Below are positions 61,280-64,000 of a stretch of DNA of 64,000 nt, piece by piece. A program made the translations under genes and the position numbers. The notes beneath the pieces are model-generated. The model worked only from the letters and a program-made list of their open reading frames with translations. It had not been told where the DNA came from and did no database searches. Within the stretch, counting starts at the first letter, position 1. Each line of letters starts with the position of its first letter. Source of the stretch: Isoetes taiwanensis (Eukaryota; Streptophyta; Lycopodiopsida; Isoetales; Isoetaceae); NCBI GenBank assembly GCA_021234155.1, contig JAJEKV010000097.1, positions 2,804,477-2,868,476 of the forward strand. The letters are read 5' to 3'.

Positions 61280-61598
61280 TCAAACATACGACAAAAAAAA
61301 AATTCCGGTTGTTTCCGGATTTTTCGCGTAGTTTAAACTTCAAAATTCCGGCTTTACGCCGAAAAAAATTTTTTTTTTTTTGACTTTCAGCGTAAAAGCA
61401 AAACCTTCAAACTTACTAGCGAAAATCCTAAAAAATAAATAAATAAATAAATTTTTAAATAAAGCGAAACCTTCGGGGCCACGTTGAAAAAAGTTCGCTA
61501 GTTAAATCTTAAATCTTCTTTTTTTTTTTCCCGGGCGAGAAAGTGAGAAATACGAAAAATACGTATTTTACCTAAAAATACATATTTTTGGACTTTAT
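61280..61598. other. homopolymer-rich AT sequence with short inverted repeat
   Basis: Long A and T runs, an (AAAT)n stretch near 61,436-61,455, and an ACTAGCGAA / TTCGCTAGT pair (about 61,417 and 61,494). ACGTATTTTACC and AATACATATTTTTGG words follow. No gene seen. Confidence 0.4.
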
Positions 61599-61913
61599 AT
61601 GTCCAGAAAAAAAAATTTCGTACGTCCAGAACTTATCCCTGATACAGAGGTCTTTAAAAAAATGCACAAGACCTTAGAAATTTTCTTTCCAGCTGGACTG
61701 GAAATGAACCTTGTGGAAATGGTATTGGCACAAATTGGAATAGAGTGTAATGTATGGCACTTACCATGTCACAGAGTTGTAAATCCACTCTCCAGATTTG
61801 TTATTTTGCTGTATTCAAAACGCAGAAACAAAAGAGCAATGATCTTTTTCATGGTCTTACATCACCACTTTGGCCATGCTGAGATAACTGAATTAAAAGG
61901 CCTGGTGTTCTAA
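61599..61913 (+). CDS. hypothetical 104-residue frame
   Basis: Starts at an ATG (MSRKKNFVRPELIPDTEVFK) and has a mixed, protein-like composition with Leu/Ile/Met-rich helices and two HxH-type words near the end. It has no family I recognise. It is preceded by homopolymer-rich AT sequence, and no splice sites define it as an exon. It could be part of a decayed transposon gene. Confidence 0.3.
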   Translation: MSRKKNFVRPELIPDTEVFKKMHKTLEIFFPAGLEMNLVEMVLAQIGIECNVWHLPCHRVVNPLSRFVILLYSKRRNKRAMIFFMVLHHHFGHAEITELKGLVF

Positions 61914-62165
61914 CAAAATAATTCTTGTGGCATTTGTGTTGTATATAAGACAAGAGAGCAGGAAGTAAATCCAAATTCATTTCTCACTATCTTGTTCGGG
62001 AATTGTTTAATGTTCGTTGTTGTTCAAATATAAGCAATTAGCTATCTGAATATATATGATAGGATACAGAAGCAAGTCCAAAGCATAAGGCCGCAGCCTA
62101 ATTACTCATGTTTGGGGAAACAGAACAACTTTTTGATATCTTCTTATTTAAAAAGGTGAGGCTTT

Positions 62166-62225
62166 GATTTTCGAGCCCCGAATGCCGCATGTAACGCCGC
62201 ATGCGGCGTTCTGGGCTCGAAAATC
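62166..62225. repeat. 60-bp near-perfect palindromic hairpin
   Basis: GATTTTCGAGCCC at 62,166 pairs exactly with GGGCTCGAAAATC ending at 62,225. Inside, GAATGCCGCATG pairs with CATGCGGCGTTC with one mismatch around a short loop. The total stem is about 26 bp. GC-rich in an AT-rich setting. Confidence 0.9.
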
Positions 62226-62472
62226 ACCATCATCACGACTACCACCACCATCACCAGTTGTTCAGAGACTTTTTTTTTATCGTGCATCTGGGTTTCCTCT
62301 CCTATTGTAGTTTAAAACTTTCGACCTACTATAGTTCAGAACTCAAGCAGGGCAGATGGCCACGTAGGAGTCGATGGCCCTAATCGTGCTTCTAAAAGTA
62401 AGTTAAAATGCACTCTTCACGTCTTCAGATCTCTTTTTGCCATTCGATCTGTTCTGAACCAATTTGTTGCAG

Positions 62473-62872
62473 ATGGCTGAAACCCCGTTGCATCAGGCTG
62501 CTGCCAGCAATCAGGTTGATGTTATTCAAATCCTGCTTGAATAGCACGGGCTGGAGAAGGTCGAAGAATCACATCTTTTGATGCAAACAGATTCCTATCC
62601 TATTTCGTCAAGGTTTTATTGCTCAGCTTTTATTTTGCTGGATCAACATTGATACTAAAAGTGCTGGATTGGATACTAAAAGTGCATAGAGCCCATTGAA
62701 TCTGCAGGTAAAGCACAACATTAAGACGATTTAGCCGGATGGGATTGTGCAACAAAACTAAATATCATTTTCTCAGGATTTTCCAGGATACACAATTGAA
62801 GTTCAAGAGAAATCTTCGCTCGCTTGCCGGGGAATGAGCTGGGTGCCAGTTTTGAGGCTTAGGATCAACCAG
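62473..62872 (+). pseudogene. ankyrin-repeat gene fragment with in-frame stop
   Basis: After a TTGTTGCAG acceptor, the frame at 62,473 reads MAETPLHQAAASNQVDVIQILLE. This is a clear ankyrin repeat (TPLHxAA...LL). At 62,542 it meets TAG, then continues in frame with HGLEKVEE. In plant ankyrin proteins of the CbbX-like ankyrin/AAA+ group, the same place has a Trp codon before a G-x-EKVE segment. A TGG to TAG change would explain the stop. A second exon at 62,777-62,872 (DFPGYTIEVQEKSSLACRGM...) has AG and GT borders. A third may start at 62,965. The family guess beyond 'ankyrin' is weak. Confidence 0.55.
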
Positions 62873-62879
62873 GTCGGTT

Positions 62880-63562
62880 TGTATTTTGTCAAATGTTATT
62901 GTAGATCGATTTGTTGGTGAACGTTTTCATGCATGTTTAAGCTTTTTTATGTTTTCATATGCAGGATTCTACATACAATATTCTGAAATCCACACTACAA
63001 CTCGTAAAGATCTAAGGACATTCGTCAGCCAGTCTATAAACGTCGTGAGTTGTTTCTTTTTTTTCCTTTTCTTTTTTTAATGTATTGAGATGTAGAAGTG
63101 CTTCTATTCTGACATTACATATGCCTCACTGTCACAGCCTGAACCATTTGCCATCCTCCAATCAAATCTGTAATAATGGAACGAAAATGGATTTATAGAT
63201 ACGTATGAACAATTTTATGCATGTTCAAGCTTTCTTATGTTTTCATCATGCAAAATGTTTGTTCAAGATAAACGAGTGGCACATTATTCTACATCTATGC
63301 ACAACTCCAATTTCAGCCAGAAGAATGATAGTTTTACAAAACTTTTTACTATTATAAATCGTAAGGTATACATTGTATCTTTTGTTGCACACAGTATCAA
63401 GATTATTGCTTACTTCAATACCATCCCCTATAAATTTGTTGTGGCCATAAAATGCCTGTTATTGGAGTACTTTTTGTTTGTTTTTTTTATTTAAGCCTTA
63501 TCCCAGGAAATATGTAGCGATCCTTAGCTGCCTGCAACATATCGTTGCTCTCCTTGTTGATC
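62880..63562. other. AT-rich sequence, no supported gene
   Basis: May include a last exon of the ankyrin gene at 62,965 (DSTYNILKSTLQLVKI then a stop). ATGCATGTTCAAGCTTTCTTATGTTTTCAT-like text occurs twice, near 62,928 and 63,217. No other feature seen. Confidence 0.4.
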
Positions 63563-64000
63563 TGTGACGTTCCAGGGAAATATACGCCATAAATACGTAT
63601 ATTTCCAGGTCCGCCACTATACAAGTCTACCTTCATAGCCTTGTATACTATAGATTAGTGGCATAAGGTGCATGACTAAGTTATTTATATAACTTAGCCA
63701 ACCTTAGATTAAGACCATTTTCCACGTGGCCTTAACCTATTGGGCACCCACCACATGGGACTACCCTACTGGAGCCACGTGGCATAACATGTGGACCCTA
63801 ACCTATAAAGTCCTAAACCCTAACCCTAGGCCTCTTTCCCCGCTCCAATAGTGCAGGAACCGCGTCTTGGCGCAAACTCCGCTTTCGAACCTGTCTCTTG
63901 TGGCATAGCCTAGCACAAGAGCCCCCAGCATGTGCACGCCCTTGGAGTGAGAGCTACTTCCGACCACCTCAAGACTATGGAGACGCCCAGGGAGTAGGAG
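63563..64000 (+). mobile_element. probable LTR of a Ty3/gypsy-type retrotransposon (cut by window end)
   Basis: It starts TGTGACGTTCC, a typical beginning of plant Ty3/gypsy LTRs. It holds a hairpin at 63,576-63,606 and two CACGTGG boxes (63,724 and 63,777). A TATA-like CCTATAAAG near 63,805 is followed by CCTAAACCCTAACCCTAGG, as often seen at the transcription start of plant LTRs. No purine tract lies just before the start, which favours a 5' LTR with the element body beyond the window. An ordinary plant promoter with G-boxes and a telo-box is the main alternative. Confidence 0.42.
63576..63606. repeat. 11-bp perfect stem-loop
   Basis: GGAAATATACG, loop CCATAAATA, CGTATATTTCC. It lies 13 bp inside the probable LTR start. 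Confidence 0.85.

Noticed and set aside
63812-63832. Telomere repeat at 63.8 kb
   Set aside because: Only about two degenerate CCCTAAA units are present, better explained as an LTR leader or telo-box.

Overview
This window looks like nuclear DNA of a green land plant. It opens with an 18S rRNA gene on the minus strand and several kilobases of GC-rich, repeat-built rDNA intergenic spacer. Past the spacer it is AT-rich, with GT-AG introns and plant-type mobile DNA: a DUF7869-type transposon gene, a HUH-type Rep gene, a LINE reverse-transcriptase scrap and a probable Ty3/gypsy LTR. The gene families hint at a seed-free plant, but this is weak. Most of the open frames that can be listed are shadows, or belong to rRNA, spacer or repeats.

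Layout. 28-1847 is 18S rRNA (minus). 1848-~4795 is the inferred external transcribed spacer, with a 200-bp repeat array. A Pol I promoter-like site lies near 4800. 5.2-9.0 kb is spacer made of three more repeat families (about 150 bp, about 345 bp, and a short degenerate unit). At about 9005 rDNA stops and ordinary AT-rich DNA begins, so this is an edge of an rDNA array or an assembly join. 9-15.3 kb holds tandem repeats, a broken DUF7869-type transposon gene (minus, 12.0-13.4 kb) and a cluster of nested GGCGCC palindromes.

15,455-35,597 (copy A) and 35,885-55,832 (copy B) are two head-to-tail copies of the same 20-kb block. Each holds, in order: a plus-strand gene with a ParB-like motif and a Lys/Glu-rich stretch; a minus-strand HUH Rep-like gene with stem-loops beyond its 3' end; and a plus-strand gene with three DUF2439-type domains, related to the Mte1/Dbl2/ZGRF1 recombination factors. 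Between the copies lies 287 bp containing a LINE reverse-transcriptase motif. Reading frames are best kept in the DUF2439 gene of copy B.

55.8-64 kb is AT-rich, with foldbacks, tandem duplications, an acidic C-terminal exon on the minus strand, an ankyrin-repeat exon with an in-frame stop, and the start of a probable LTR at 63,563.

Base quality matters. The two 20-kb copies are identical for long runs and then differ in tight clusters, often at CAG/CTG sites. The 18S gene is altered at nearly invariant positions, again near CTG/CAG. This looks like systematic consensus error at methylated sites rather than decay. Many frameshifts called here as 'broken' may therefore not exist in the organism.
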